This document shows, piece by piece, positions 8,393-16,648 of a stretch of DNA of 64,000 nucleotides. The DNA lies in NCBI GenBank assembly GCA_002452335.1, contig DKFJ01000007.1, forward strand, positions 1 through 64,000, in the 5' to 3' direction. Positions within the stretch are counted from its first letter, which is position 1. Every line of letters starts with the position of its first letter. This DNA comes from Deferribacteraceae bacterium UBA6799. Lineage in GTDB: Bacteria; Chrysiogenota; Deferribacteres; Deferribacterales; Geovibrionaceae. The notes under the pieces are model-generated. The model had not been told where the DNA came from, made no database searches, and saw only the letters and a list, made by a program, of their open reading frames with translations. A program made the translations under genes and the position numbers.

Positions 8393-8830
8393 ATGGCAAT
8401 CGTAAGATGGGATCCTTTAAAAGATTTAATGACAATGCACGACAGGATGAACAAGATCTTCGACGAAACACTGAGCAAGACAGCTCAGGCAGGCTATGGC
8501 GACTGGCTTCCGCCCGTTGATATCTATGAAACGGAGACAGACGTTATGCTGGTGGCTGAGCTTCCCGGTGTTAAGGAAGAGGAGCTGGACATCCAGATGT
8601 CGGACGGTGTGCTGACACTGAAAGGCGACAAAAAATACCCCATAGAGGGCGACAGCGACAATTACTACAGACTGGAACGCTCATACGGAAAATTCAACCG
8701 CTCCTTCACTATCCCCAGCACAGTGGATGTGAACAGCGTGAAAGCATCTCTGAAGGATGGTCTGCTGAAGATCACCCTGAAAAAACGCACAGAGATACAG
8801 CCGAAGGTAATTAAAGTAGAAACAGAATAA
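8393..8830 (+). CDS. Hsp20/alpha-crystallin small heat-shock protein
   Basis: A 145-residue small heat-shock protein, an ATP-independent holdase that keeps unfolding proteins soluble for refolding by DnaK/ClpB. The alpha-crystallin domain covers about residues 42-135 (DIYETETDVMLVAELPGVKEEELDIQ, then GVLTLKG, then YGKFNRSFTIPSTVDVNSVKASLKDGLLKITL). The C-terminal tail PKVIKVE carries an I/V-x-I/V-like anchor. It is the first gene of the hsp20-dnaJ-hspR-clpB cluster, directly behind the promoter/HAIR site, and is expected to be the most heat-inducible product. A strong AGGAGG sits upstream. Confidence 0.93.
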   Translation: MAIVRWDPLKDLMTMHDRMNKIFDETLSKTAQAGYGDWLPPVDIYETETDVMLVAELPGVKEEELDIQMSDGVLTLKGDKKYPIEGDSDNYYRLERSYGKFNRSFTIPSTVDVNSVKASLKDGLLKITLKKRTEIQPKVIKVETE

Positions 8831-8841
8831 GTTGGTGAAAT

Positions 8842-9951
8842 ATGGCCGGAGACTATTACAGCATCCTGGGCGTGGCAAAAACAGCCACTGAGGATGAGAT
8901 CAAAAAAGCGTACAGAAAACTTGCGAGGAAATATCACCCTGACGTAAATCCGGGCGACAAATCCGCCGAGGACAAATTCAAGGAGATATCCGAAGCATAC
9001 GGTGTTCTGTCGGATGCTGAAAAGAGAAAACAGTACGATTCTCTCGGTCATGACGCTTTTAAATCTGGCGGACACGGATACGATTTTTCCGGCGCTAATT
9101 TTGACGATATTAAGAACCACTTTTCCGGTTTTAACATGAACGATATCTTCGGAGACATGTTCGGCGGAGGTTTCGGCGGCGGATCACGCAGAAACAGAAA
9201 CACGCCCAGACGAGGCGATGATATCAACTATACCATACAGATACCTTTTAAAGACGCCATATTCGGAAACGAATACGAAGTGACCCTGAACCACACAGAA
9301 AACTGTGCCTCATGCGGCGGAAAAGGCGGAGACAAAACAGTCTGTCCGGCGTGTCAGGGATCGGGTCAGACCATGACGAACAGAGGCGGAATGATATCCG
9401 TGTCACCCTGCCCCACATGCAAAGGCAGAGGAGAGATACACCAGAACGTATGTTCCGTGTGTAAGGGCTCCGGATATAAAAACGTTCAGGAGAAGGTAAA
9501 GGTCAAGATACCGAAAGGAGTGGACAAAAACTCCAAGATAAAGATCCCCGGAAAAGGCAACGCCGGAGTAAACGGAGGTCCGCAGGGTGATGTATACATC
9601 ATCACCAATGTAAAAGACCACGAGATCTATGAGCGCAAAGGCAATAACATCTATGTAACTGTGGATGTGGATATTTTCGAGGCGGCGCTGGGAGAGAAGA
9701 TAAACGTGCCCACCCCGTACGGCACAATCAGCATGAGCATACCCGCCGGCACACAGCCCGGGCAGACTTTCAGAGTGAAGAACAAAGGGGTTCCCAGCCT
9801 GAAAGGAACAGCCATAGGCGACCTGTATGTCGTCATCAGGGTAAAGGTGCCACAGATAGCCATCGAAAAAGACCGTGACGCATTGAAAGAGATGCAGCAC
9901 AGATACGCTGACAACGAGCGTGCCAGGCTCATAGAAAAAGCGAGGCTGTGA
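8842..9951 (+). CDS. dnaJ: DnaJ-type (class A) co-chaperone
   Basis: A 369-residue co-chaperone that stimulates DnaK ATPase activity and delivers substrates. The J-domain (residues 5-70) has the essential HPD at 32-34. A Gly/Phe-rich segment follows (about 75-125), then a complete zinc-binding region with four CxxCxGxG repeats (CASCGGKG, CPACQGSG, CPTCKGRG, CSVCKGSG), then the C-terminal substrate-binding domains. All elements of class A DnaJ are present. The gene lies 11 bases after hsp20 and one base before hspR. No dnaK or grpE is in the window, so a second DnaJ elsewhere next to dnaK is possible; this copy may be the HspR-regulated stress paralogue. Confidence 0.92.
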   Translation: MAGDYYSILGVAKTATEDEIKKAYRKLARKYHPDVNPGDKSAEDKFKEISEAYGVLSDAEKRKQYDSLGHDAFKSGGHGYDFSGANFDDIKNHFSGFNMNDIFGDMFGGGFGGGSRRNRNTPRRGDDINYTIQIPFKDAIFGNEYEVTLNHTENCASCGGKGGDKTVCPACQGSGQTMTNRGGMISVSPCPTCKGRGEIHQNVCSVCKGSGYKNVQEKVKVKIPKGVDKNSKIKIPGKGNAGVNGGPQGDVYIITNVKDHEIYERKGNNIYVTVDVDIFEAALGEKINVPTPYGTISMSIPAGTQPGQTFRVKNKGVPSLKGTAIGDLYVVIRVKVPQIAIEKDRDALKEMQHRYADNERARLIEKARL

Positions 9952-9952
9952 C

Positions 9953-10324
9953 ATGAGAGGTAAACCGCTGTATATCATCAGCATAGTGTCGGAGATGTTC
10001 GACCTGCATCCGCAGACACTCAGGCAATACGAGAGACTGGGGTTCATCAACCCGCAGCGCTCTCAGGGAAACACAAGACTATACTCAGACGAGGATCTTG
10101 AAACTCTGAAATTCATACTGACACTCACTAAGGACATGGGCGTAAATCTGGCCGGTGTCGAAGTTATACTGAATATGCGAAATCAGATAGATGAACTGCA
10201 GACACAGAACGACCAGCTTAGAAAATTCATCATGGAAAACGCCGATATCCTGAACAGGTCAAAAGACGCTCTGGTGCCGGTACAGGAAAAGAAGGTTATC
10301 AAGGTCAGAATTGATAGGGACTAA
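9953..10324 (+). CDS. hspR: HspR-like MerR-family heat-shock repressor
   Basis: A 123-residue MerR-family regulator. The N-terminal winged helix (about 5-75) has the typical YIISIVSEMFDLHPQTLRQYE, followed by GFINPQRSQGNTRLYSDEDL, and then a helical dimerisation segment. HspR represses heat-shock genes by binding HAIR sites. Its position after dnaJ and before clpB and the HAIR operator at 8327-8347 support this name over other MerR proteins. The start ATG is one base after the dnaJ stop, so translation is probably coupled. The expected behaviour is repression of its own operon until chaperone titration releases it. Confidence 0.88.
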   Translation: MRGKPLYIISIVSEMFDLHPQTLRQYERLGFINPQRSQGNTRLYSDEDLETLKFILTLTKDMGVNLAGVEVILNMRNQIDELQTQNDQLRKFIMENADILNRSKDALVPVQEKKVIKVRIDRD

Positions 10325-10329
10325 AAAAC

Positions 10330-12939
10330 ATGATTAATTTCAATAAGATGACAATAAAAGCTCAGGAGGCTGTTCAGGCTGCTCTGGACAATGCCGAGAG
10401 CAGAAATCATCAGCAGATAATGCCCGAACACCTTCTTCTGACTCTTATAGATCAGGAAGAAGGCATCGTCACACCTCTTCTGCACAAGGCGGGTGTAAAC
10501 GTTAATCTGCTCAGAACAGAAGTGGAAAAGATACTGGATAAACAGCCCAAAGTAGAGGGCAGTTACCAGACATACATGTCTCAGGAAGTGAAAAAGGCTC
10601 TGGACTACGCCTTCAACAGCCTGAAAAAATTCGGTGACGAATACGTCTCCACAGAGCATATCCTGATAGGCATAGGTGAAAACGCCGGATACGACCTGCG
10701 TGCCGCCCTCTCCTCCGCCGGATATAACCTGAACACCGTTCTCAAGGCATACGAGGCGACAAAAGGCTCAAGCCGTGTGACAGATCAGAATCCGGAAGAC
10801 AAGATGAACGTACTGGATAAATATACCATCGATCTCACACAGAGAGCCAGAGACGGCAAACTCGACCCGGTCATAGGACGGGACGAAGAGATCAGGCGTG
10901 TCATCCACGTTCTCTCCAGACGAACCAAGAACAACCCTGTACTGATAGGCGAACCCGGAGTGGGTAAAACCGCCATAGCAGAAGGGTTGGCGCAGAGGAT
11001 AATAAACGGCGACGTGCCGGAAACTCTGAAAGACAGAACCGTGTCCGTGCTGGACATGGGATCGCTCATCGCAGGGACCAAATTCCGAGGCGAGTTCGAG
11101 GACAGGCTGAAGGCTATACTGAACGCCATAAAAGAGCGTGAGGGCGAGATAGTGCTCTTCATAGACGAGATGCACACCCTCGTGGGCGCCGGCAAGACAG
11201 ACGGAGCAATGGACGCCGCAAACCTGCTGAAACCAGCCCTCGCCAGAGGCGAACTGCACTGTATAGGCGCCACAACTCTGGACGAGTATAAAAAGTACAT
11301 AGAAAAAGACGCGGCTCTGGAGAGAAGATTCCAGCCGGTATATGTAAAAGAACCCTCCGTGGAGGACACCGTATCCATCCTGAGAGGGCTTAAAGAGCGC
11401 TATGAGGTACACCACGGCGTACGTATAAAAGACAGCGCTCTGGTGGCCGCTGCTCATCTGGCTAACAAATATATCAGCGACAGGTTCATGCCCGATAAGG
11501 CGATAGACCTGATAGACGAGGCGACAGCCAAGCTGAGGATGGAGATAGACAGTCTGCCCACAGAGCTGGACGAACTGGAACGCAAGATAACCCAGCACGA
11601 GATAGATAAACAGGCTCTGAAAAAAGAGAAGGACGCCGCCAGCGTGCAGAGACTGGAAAAGCTGGAAAAAGAACTGGCAAACCTGAAAGAACAGGCATCC
11701 GCCATGCGCATGGCATGGCAGAATGAAAAAGATGTCATACAAAGCGTGCGTACTATTAAAGAACAGATAGAACAGGCCAAATATGAAATGCAGAACGCCG
11801 AGCGTCTGGGCGACCTGAACAAGGCGGCGGAGATAAAATACAGCCGTCTGGTTGATCTGGAAAAACAGATGACAGCAGCCAACGCCAAACTCACCGAGAT
11901 GCAGAAAGGCAAACGCATGCTGAAAGAGGAAGTGGACGAAGAGGACATCGCCGCCGTAATCAGCAAATGGACAGGCATACCCGCCACCAAACTGCTGGAG
12001 GCTGAAGCCGATAAACTGATCCATATGGAGCAGTGGCTTCACAAACGTGTGGTCGGGCAGGAAAACGCCATCTCCGCCGTTTGCCAGGCGGTGCGCAGGA
12101 GCAGAGCCGGACTGAACGACCCCAACAAACCGCTGGGTTCATTCATTTTTCTCGGACCTACCGGCGTGGGTAAAACCGAGCTGGCAAAATCTCTGGCAGA
12201 GTTTCTCTTCGACTCTGAAGACGCCATAGTGCGTATCGATATGAGCGAATATATGGAGAAACACGCCGTGGCAAGGCTCATCGGAGCGCCTCCCGGATAT
12301 GTTGGATATGAGGAAGGCGGACAGCTCACAGAAGCCGTGCGCAGACGCCCCTACTGCGTCATCCTGCTGGATGAGATAGAGAAGGCGCACCCTGACGTTT
12401 TTAACGTTCTGCTTCAGCTTCTGGATGACGGACGTCTGACAGACAGCAAAGGCAGAACAGTCAGCTTCAAAAACTGCGTGGTGATAATGACCTCGAATAT
12501 CGCCAGCGACATGATACATGACTCCTTTGCGAAAGAAGGAGACTGGCAGGAAAAATATAATGAAATTCAGAAGATAGCTACAGGACAGCTCTCTATGTTC
12601 TTCCGCCCCGAGTTTCTCAACAGGATAGACGACATCATCGTCTTTCATCCTCTGGGCAGAGAGCATATAGCTGAAATAGCAGAAATTCTTATGAAAGGGC
12701 TGGCAAAACGTATCGCCGAAAATAACATTGAACTCACATGGACCAAGTCTGTCATAGATGAAATAGTTTCCGCAGGGTTCGATCAGGCATACGGAGCGAG
12801 ACCCATGAAGAGAGCCATCAGAAAACTTATCGAAAATTTTATCGCCGAAAAAATAATCAAAGGCGAGCTGAAACAGGGAGATAAGGCTGAGCTTGACTTT
12901 CATAACGGAATGATGCACATTAATTTTTCCCAAGGTTGA
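10330..12939 (+). CDS. clpB: ClpB disaggregase
   Basis: An 869-residue AAA+ disaggregase that pulls proteins out of aggregates together with DnaK/DnaJ. It has the double Clp N domain (1-150), NBD1 with Walker A GEPGVGKT and Walker B VLFIDEMHTLVGAG, the long coiled-coil middle domain (about 400-525) that distinguishes ClpB from ClpA/ClpC, NBD2 with GPTGVGKTE and VILLDEIEKAHPDV, and a C-terminal small domain. No ClpP-binding IGL/F loop is evident. The length is normal for the family. It follows hspR by five bases and is therefore part of the HspR-controlled operon. Confidence 0.96.
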   Translation: MINFNKMTIKAQEAVQAALDNAESRNHQQIMPEHLLLTLIDQEEGIVTPLLHKAGVNVNLLRTEVEKILDKQPKVEGSYQTYMSQEVKKALDYAFNSLKKFGDEYVSTEHILIGIGENAGYDLRAALSSAGYNLNTVLKAYEATKGSSRVTDQNPEDKMNVLDKYTIDLTQRARDGKLDPVIGRDEEIRRVIHVLSRRTKNNPVLIGEPGVGKTAIAEGLAQRIINGDVPETLKDRTVSVLDMGSLIAGTKFRGEFEDRLKAILNAIKEREGEIVLFIDEMHTLVGAGKTDGAMDAANLLKPALARGELHCIGATTLDEYKKYIEKDAALERRFQPVYVKEPSVEDTVSILRGLKERYEVHHGVRIKDSALVAAAHLANKYISDRFMPDKAIDLIDEATAKLRMEIDSLPTELDELERKITQHEIDKQALKKEKDAASVQRLEKLEKELANLKEQASAMRMAWQNEKDVIQSVRTIKEQIEQAKYEMQNAERLGDLNKAAEIKYSRLVDLEKQMTAANAKLTEMQKGKRMLKEEVDEEDIAAVISKWTGIPATKLLEAEADKLIHMEQWLHKRVVGQENAISAVCQAVRRSRAGLNDPNKPLGSFIFLGPTGVGKTELAKSLAEFLFDSEDAIVRIDMSEYMEKHAVARLIGAPPGYVGYEEGGQLTEAVRRRPYCVILLDEIEKAHPDVFNVLLQLLDDGRLTDSKGRTVSFKNCVVIMTSNIASDMIHDSFAKEGDWQEKYNEIQKIATGQLSMFFRPEFLNRIDDIIVFHPLGREHIAEIAEILMKGLAKRIAENNIELTWTKSVIDEIVSAGFDQAYGARPMKRAIRKLIENFIAEKIIKGELKQGDKAELDFHNGMMHINFSQG

Positions 12940-12959
12940 GAGGACATCACGGACAATTA

Positions 12960-12968
12960 TGGTATAAT
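12960..12968 (+). promoter_or_regulatory. Extended -10 promoter upstream of the sigma factor gene
   Basis: TGG-TATAAT (12960-12968) is a perfect -10 with the extended TGn element, 23 bases before the sigma-factor ATG. The TTGAGA at 12935-12940 is 22 bases upstream of the -10, too far for a normal -35. This would give the sigma factor its own transcript beside read-through from clpB. Confidence 0.5.
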
Positions 12969-12991
12969 CAACCATCGGAAGTATAACTAAT

Positions 12992-13918
12992 ATGAATGAA
13001 GAAATTGACGAGTCTTTGGACGAAAACGAACAATTAGATCAGGAAGATGAAAATATTGCTGAGGAACCGGAGCAGGAATTCGTTCCTGCTCCCATCAGCG
13101 AAAACTCGCTGAAACAGTACCTCAACAGCATCTCCCGTTATAAGCCCCTCACAAAAGAGCAGGAGTTCGAACTCGGAGTGCGTATTCAGAATGGTGACGA
13201 AGAAGCCCTGAATAAACTTATCCTCTGCAACCTCAAATTTGTGGTATCCATAGCCAACAGATATAAAAATACCGGTCTGCCCATCTCCGACCTGATTAAT
13301 CAGGGCAATCTGGGGCTGGTAGAAGCGGCGAAAAGATTCGACCATACCAAAGACGTCAAATTCATCTCATACGCTGTGTGGTGGATACGTCAGTCCATAA
13401 TTCAGGCTCTGGCGGAACAATCCGGCACTGTGAAACTGCCTATCAAACAGGCCGGCATACTCTACAAGATCAACGGAGCCATTGAAAAGCTGAACAAGTC
13501 CCTTTCCAGAGAACCCAGCGCCTTTGAGCTGGCGGAATATCTGAAAATGGACGAAGCCGATATAGAGAACGTACTGAGGGTTTCCAGAAACTACCTGTCT
13601 CTGGAAGCGCCCATCAAAGACGGCGAAGACCGCTCTTTCATAGATCTGCTGGATTCCGGCGCTGGCGACATAGAGGAAGATATCATCTCAAAAACCCTGA
13701 AAGCGGCTCTGGATGATATCGTAGACGAACTGGACGAGAGAGAATCCATGATCATATCATGGCGGTTCGGTCTGGACGGCGAAGCGCCTAAAACTCTGGA
13801 AGAGATCGGCGAAGAGATGAACATCAGCCGTGAGCGTGTGCGCCAGCTGGAGACAAGAGCTCTGGCTAAACTGCGCAAAAAAGCTATGAAAAACAAACTA
13901 CAGGACTTTTTGAACTAA
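12992..13918 (+). CDS. Group-2 sigma-70 family sigma factor
   Basis: A 308-residue primary-like sigma factor without the large region 1.1 and non-conserved insert. Region 1.2/2 contains LKQYLNSISRYKPLTKEQE, LILCNLKFVVSIANRY, LINQGNLGLVEAAKRFD and FISYAVWWIRQSI, all strongly conserved -10-recognition elements. Regions 3 and 4 follow, ending in the helix-turn-helix EIGEEMNISRERVRQLETRALAKLRK. The first ~30 residues are very acidic. The housekeeping RpoD is the separate gene at 51264-53183, so this is an alternative, RpoD-like sigma. Its place after clpB suggests a stress link, but no RpoH box is seen. Its stop overlaps the next start by one base. Confidence 0.88.
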   Translation: MNEEIDESLDENEQLDQEDENIAEEPEQEFVPAPISENSLKQYLNSISRYKPLTKEQEFELGVRIQNGDEEALNKLILCNLKFVVSIANRYKNTGLPISDLINQGNLGLVEAAKRFDHTKDVKFISYAVWWIRQSIIQALAEQSGTVKLPIKQAGILYKINGAIEKLNKSLSREPSAFELAEYLKMDEADIENVLRVSRNYLSLEAPIKDGEDRSFIDLLDSGAGDIEEDIISKTLKAALDDIVDELDERESMIISWRFGLDGEAPKTLEEIGEEMNISRERVRQLETRALAKLRKKAMKNKLQDFLN

Positions 13919-14298
13919 TGAACACATATAAACACGTCAGACCGGAACACCTGAACCACAACGGATATCTTTTCGGCGGATTTATGCTGCTGTGGATAGA
14001 TGAAGTGGGCTGGATGACAGCATCGCTGGACTATCCCGGGTGCAAACTGGTTACCGTGGCAATGGACAGCATCGTTTTCAAACATCAGGTACTGAACGGC
14101 TCTATTCTCCGCTTCGAGTCTGTCGCAGTGAAAATCGGCAAAAGCTCCGTGACATACAAAGTCGTGGTCTATGCTGACGAACCAGGCGGCATATCAGAAA
14201 AAGTCGTTTTCTCCACCAACATCACTTTCTGCCGGATTAACGCCGATGGAAAAGCCGTAGCCCTTCCCAAATCAGACAAATTACGCTCTCAGGAATAA
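13918..14298 (+). CDS. Acyl-CoA thioesterase, hotdog fold
   Basis: A 126-residue single hotdog domain of the YciA/BFIT acyl-CoA thioesterase type, which hydrolyses acyl-CoA to free acid and CoA. The key segment is HLNHNGYLFGGFMLLWIDEVGWM (Asn/His plus the catalytic-helix Asp of WIDE), followed by VTVAMDSIVFKHQV and LRFESVAVKIGKSSVTYKV. The start ATG shares its A with the stop of the sigma-factor gene (TAATG), so translation is probably coupled. The substrate range cannot be read from sequence. The reason for pairing with a sigma factor is unknown. Confidence 0.8.
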   Translation: MNTYKHVRPEHLNHNGYLFGGFMLLWIDEVGWMTASLDYPGCKLVTVAMDSIVFKHQVLNGSILRFESVAVKIGKSSVTYKVVVYADEPGGISEKVVFSTNITFCRINADGKAVALPKSDKLRSQE

Positions 14299-14330
14299 CC
14301 CTCTAACAACGCTTGCAATATCTTATTTGT

Positions 14331-14359
14331 TTGACATCCGATATGTTATGTTATATATA
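14331..14359 (+). promoter_or_regulatory. Promoter of modABD
   Basis: TTGACA (14331-14336), a 17-base spacer and TATATA (14354-14359), 49 bases before modA. The -10 lies within AT-rich palindromes resembling ModE sites (see the next entry), so repressor binding would occlude it. Confidence 0.7.
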
Positions 14360-14393
14360 ACGTAAAAAGCGTTATATATTATTCTATATATCG
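14350..14393 (+). promoter_or_regulatory. ModE-like operator palindromes
   Basis: Two linked palindromes. The first is the 12-bp perfect palindrome GTTATATATAAC (14350-14361). The second, CGTTATATA-N6-TATATATCG (14370-14393), has one mismatch between its arms. The second closely follows the E. coli ModE-box form (CGTTATATA-N6-TATATAACG as I remember it). The pair overlaps and follows the -10, as expected for molybdate-dependent repression. No modE gene is in the window. Confidence 0.65.
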
Positions 14394-14407
14394 AAAAAGG
14401 AGACAAT

Positions 14408-15121
14408 ATGAAAAAGCTACTGATGATGTTGCTGGTTCTGACTGTTGCGGTATCAGCATACGCGGATGGTCTTCGTGTGGCTGCCGGAGCCGGCTACAAA
14501 AACCTTGTGGAAGACTGGGCAAACTATTACGAATCCAAAACAGGCAAAAAGATGGAAAGGATGTACGGCAATATGGGACAGGTTGCGGCACAGGTTAAAC
14601 TGGGCGGCGGCATATGCGCTGTTATCGGCGAAGAAGGGTTTTTGAAAACCTCCGGTGTTAACTATGCTTCATACACCCCCATCGGCAAGGGCATACTCGT
14701 TCTGGTGACCAGAAAAGGTCTCACCATCACAGATCCTAAAGATCTCGTGAAACCTGAATTCGGCAAAATAGCCATCCCCGACACAGAAAAAGCCATCTAC
14801 GGCAAAGCCGGACTTCAGCTTATAAACAATCTGGGCATCGCCGCTGAAATCTCACCCAGGCTCATCCCAGCAGGCACAGTTCCCCGCTCCGGCTCATACG
14901 CTCTCACCGGAGAGGCTGACGCTGCTTTTATTAACATAACTTTTGCGAACAAAAATAAAGAGAACTTCGGCACAGTGCTCGTTATCGAAAAAGGCTACAA
15001 TCCTCTGGATATCGCTGCTGCTGTTCTGCCCGACTGTGTGAACAACGAAGACCTGAAAACTTTCATCGGTATGCTCAGCACTCCCGAAGTGAAAAAGATA
15101 GTTAAACAAAACGGACTTTAA
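14408..15121 (+). CDS. modA: ModA-like molybdate substrate-binding protein
   Basis: A 237-residue periplasmic binding protein. It has an N-terminal signal peptide (KKLLMMLLVLTVAVSAYADG, cleavage after about residue 20) and a type-2 periplasmic-binding fold (LRVAAGAGYKNLVEDWANYYESKTG, YGNMGQVAAQVKLGG, GKGILVLVTRKG, GEADAAFINITFA). This follows the ModA pattern but is divergent; the usual ASGSSG and DVF segments are replaced by YGNMGQ and CAVIGE. Assignment to oxyanion (molybdate/tungstate) uptake rests on the neighbours modB and modD and the ModE-like operator. AAGGAGA is six bases from the ATG. modB starts one base after the stop. Confidence 0.8.
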   Translation: MKKLLMMLLVLTVAVSAYADGLRVAAGAGYKNLVEDWANYYESKTGKKMERMYGNMGQVAAQVKLGGGICAVIGEEGFLKTSGVNYASYTPIGKGILVLVTRKGLTITDPKDLVKPEFGKIAIPDTEKAIYGKAGLQLINNLGIAAEISPRLIPAGTVPRSGSYALTGEADAAFINITFANKNKENFGTVLVIEKGYNPLDIAAAVLPDCVNNEDLKTFIGMLSTPEVKKIVKQNGL

Positions 15122-15122
15122 A

Positions 15123-15812
15123 ATGACTGATTTTCTGAAAGAGATAACAGACAGCCACACCTTTTTTTCCGTTATCCTCACGGCTAAGATCTGTTTCTGG
15201 GCTTTTCTGCTGCATGCGGTAATAGGCGTACTGCTCGCATGGTATCTCAGCAGCAAAAAGGCCCCTTTCAGAAATCTGATCGACACGCTGGTTACTTTTC
15301 CTCTGATATTTCCGCCTATAGCCACAGGCTTTCTGCTTCTTCTGCTCATAGGACGCTTCGGCATTCTGGGCGGTTTTTTACAGAAGAGTCTGGGCACTGA
15401 GCTTATTTTCACACAGAAGGCACTAGTGATAGCAGCTTTTACAGCAGGTTTGCCATTGGTGGTGAAACCTGTTCAGGCAGCGATCTCATCATCGGCCATA
15501 AGTTTGATCGAGGCATCGCTGACACTGGGCAAGAGCCGCATAACTACCTTCCTGTTTGTTGTGGTGCCCAATGTGAAAAGAAGCATTCTGACCGGTCTTA
15601 CATTGGGGTTGGGGCGGTCACTCGGAGAGGTGGGGATCACTCTGATGATAGGCGGAAATATCATAGGAAAAACAAATACGCTGTCACTGGAAGTCTATAA
15701 TGCGGTTTTTGAAGGAAATTACTTTCGCGCCGGAGCTCTTTGTTCTATACTGCTTACGGTATCGATAATCATTTTCACTCTCTTAAGAAAAATGGAAGCG
15801 GAGAAGATATAA
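15123..15812 (+). CDS. modB: ModB-like ABC transporter permease
   Basis: A 229-residue inner-membrane permease with about five membrane segments. The cytoplasmic EAA loop reads IEASLTLGKSRITTFLFVVV, where the ATPase docks. Family members form a homodimer that takes molybdate from ModA and needs the ModC ATPase. No modC follows; modD begins in the stop codon (TAATG). Either the ATPase is encoded elsewhere or a shared ATPase is used. Confidence 0.88.
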   Translation: MTDFLKEITDSHTFFSVILTAKICFWAFLLHAVIGVLLAWYLSSKKAPFRNLIDTLVTFPLIFPPIATGFLLLLLIGRFGILGGFLQKSLGTELIFTQKALVIAAFTAGLPLVVKPVQAAISSSAISLIEASLTLGKSRITTFLFVVVPNVKRSILTGLTLGLGRSLGEVGITLMIGGNIIGKTNTLSLEVYNAVFEGNYFRAGALCSILLTVSIIIFTLLRKMEAEKI

Positions 15813-16648
15813 TGTTTTTTTCAGAAAATACTGTAGACCAATGGATTGAAGAGGATGTGCCGGGGTTCGACCTGACCACCTCCCTGCTCGCCTTTGACAA
15901 AAAATCACTCAATATAAAATTCACCGCCAGACACGATATGACGCTAAGCGCTTCTGAAGCGGCTGTCAGGGTGCTTACAAAAGCCGGATGCGATGTGAAA
16001 AGCGCTATGGCAAGCGGAACAGCCGTTAAACAGGGCGACCTGATAATAGAGGCTGACGGAGCGCCGGCTAATATCCACACTGGATGGCGTATCGCTCTCA
16101 ACCTGCTGGAATACTGCTCAGGCATCGCCACCCGCACAAACGGGCTGGTAAAGAGATCAAGAGCGGTTAACCCTGATGTTGTTGTCTGCGGAACCAGAAA
16201 ATCCTTCCCCGGCACCAGAAGACTGTCACAGCAGGCGCTTCTCTCCGGCGGCGGCATATCCCACAGGCTGGGGCTGGCAGAGACAGTGCTGTTCTTCGCC
16301 GCTCATTACGACCATGCCGGCGGGCTGGACAAGCTGTTCAGCGACCTGCCTAAGATCAGGCTAAACTGTATAGAGAAAAAAATAGGTATAGAGCTGGAAG
16401 ACCTGAACGATATAGAAAAAGCCGCAAAAGCGGGCATAGACACCATTCAGACTGACAAAATGACCCCGGAACAGGTAAAAGAAGCCGTTAAACTGGCAAA
16501 AGCAATCAATCCGACCATCAAGGTTGCCGCCGCAGGAGGCATAAACATTGACAACTGCGCCGAATACGCCGCTTCCGGATGCGATATGCTCGTTACGTCA
16601 TGGATGTATTTCGGCAAGCCCGCCGATGTGAAGGCTTCTATATCCTAG
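15812..16648 (+). CDS. modD: ModD, QPRTase-like protein of molybdate operons
   Basis: A 278-residue homologue of quinolinate phosphoribosyltransferase (NadC). It shows the NadC fold motifs GFDLTTSLLAF, NLLEYCSGIATRT, CGTRKSFPGTR, a GGISHRLGLAET segment and AAAGGINIDNCAEYAASGCD. ModD proteins are found in mod operons and their exact reaction is not settled. The genuine NadC is at 42281-43105, which supports paralogy here. I start it at ATG 15812, overlapping the modB stop by one base with GGAAGCGGAG upstream; the reading frame is open further 5' but only inside modB. Its end overlaps the bioB end by four bases (convergent). Confidence 0.85.
   Translation: MFFSENTVDQWIEEDVPGFDLTTSLLAFDKKSLNIKFTARHDMTLSASEAAVRVLTKAGCDVKSAMASGTAVKQGDLIIEADGAPANIHTGWRIALNLLEYCSGIATRTNGLVKRSRAVNPDVVVCGTRKSFPGTRRLSQQALLSGGGISHRLGLAETVLFFAAHYDHAGGLDKLFSDLPKIRLNCIEKKIGIELEDLNDIEKAAKAGIDTIQTDKMTPEQVKEAVKLAKAINPTIKVAAAGGINIDNCAEYAASGCDMLVTSWMYFGKPADVKASIS

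Noticed and set aside
10768..12042. Long open frame of 424 codons on the minus strand within clpB
   Set aside because: It is antisense to an intact, highly conserved clpB and its translation is rich in Cys, His and Phe with no domain pattern; it is a shadow of codon bias.
12935..12940. TTGAGA as the -35 of the sigma-factor promoter
   Set aside because: It is 22 bases from the TATAAT, too far for a normal promoter; the extended -10 alone is more likely.
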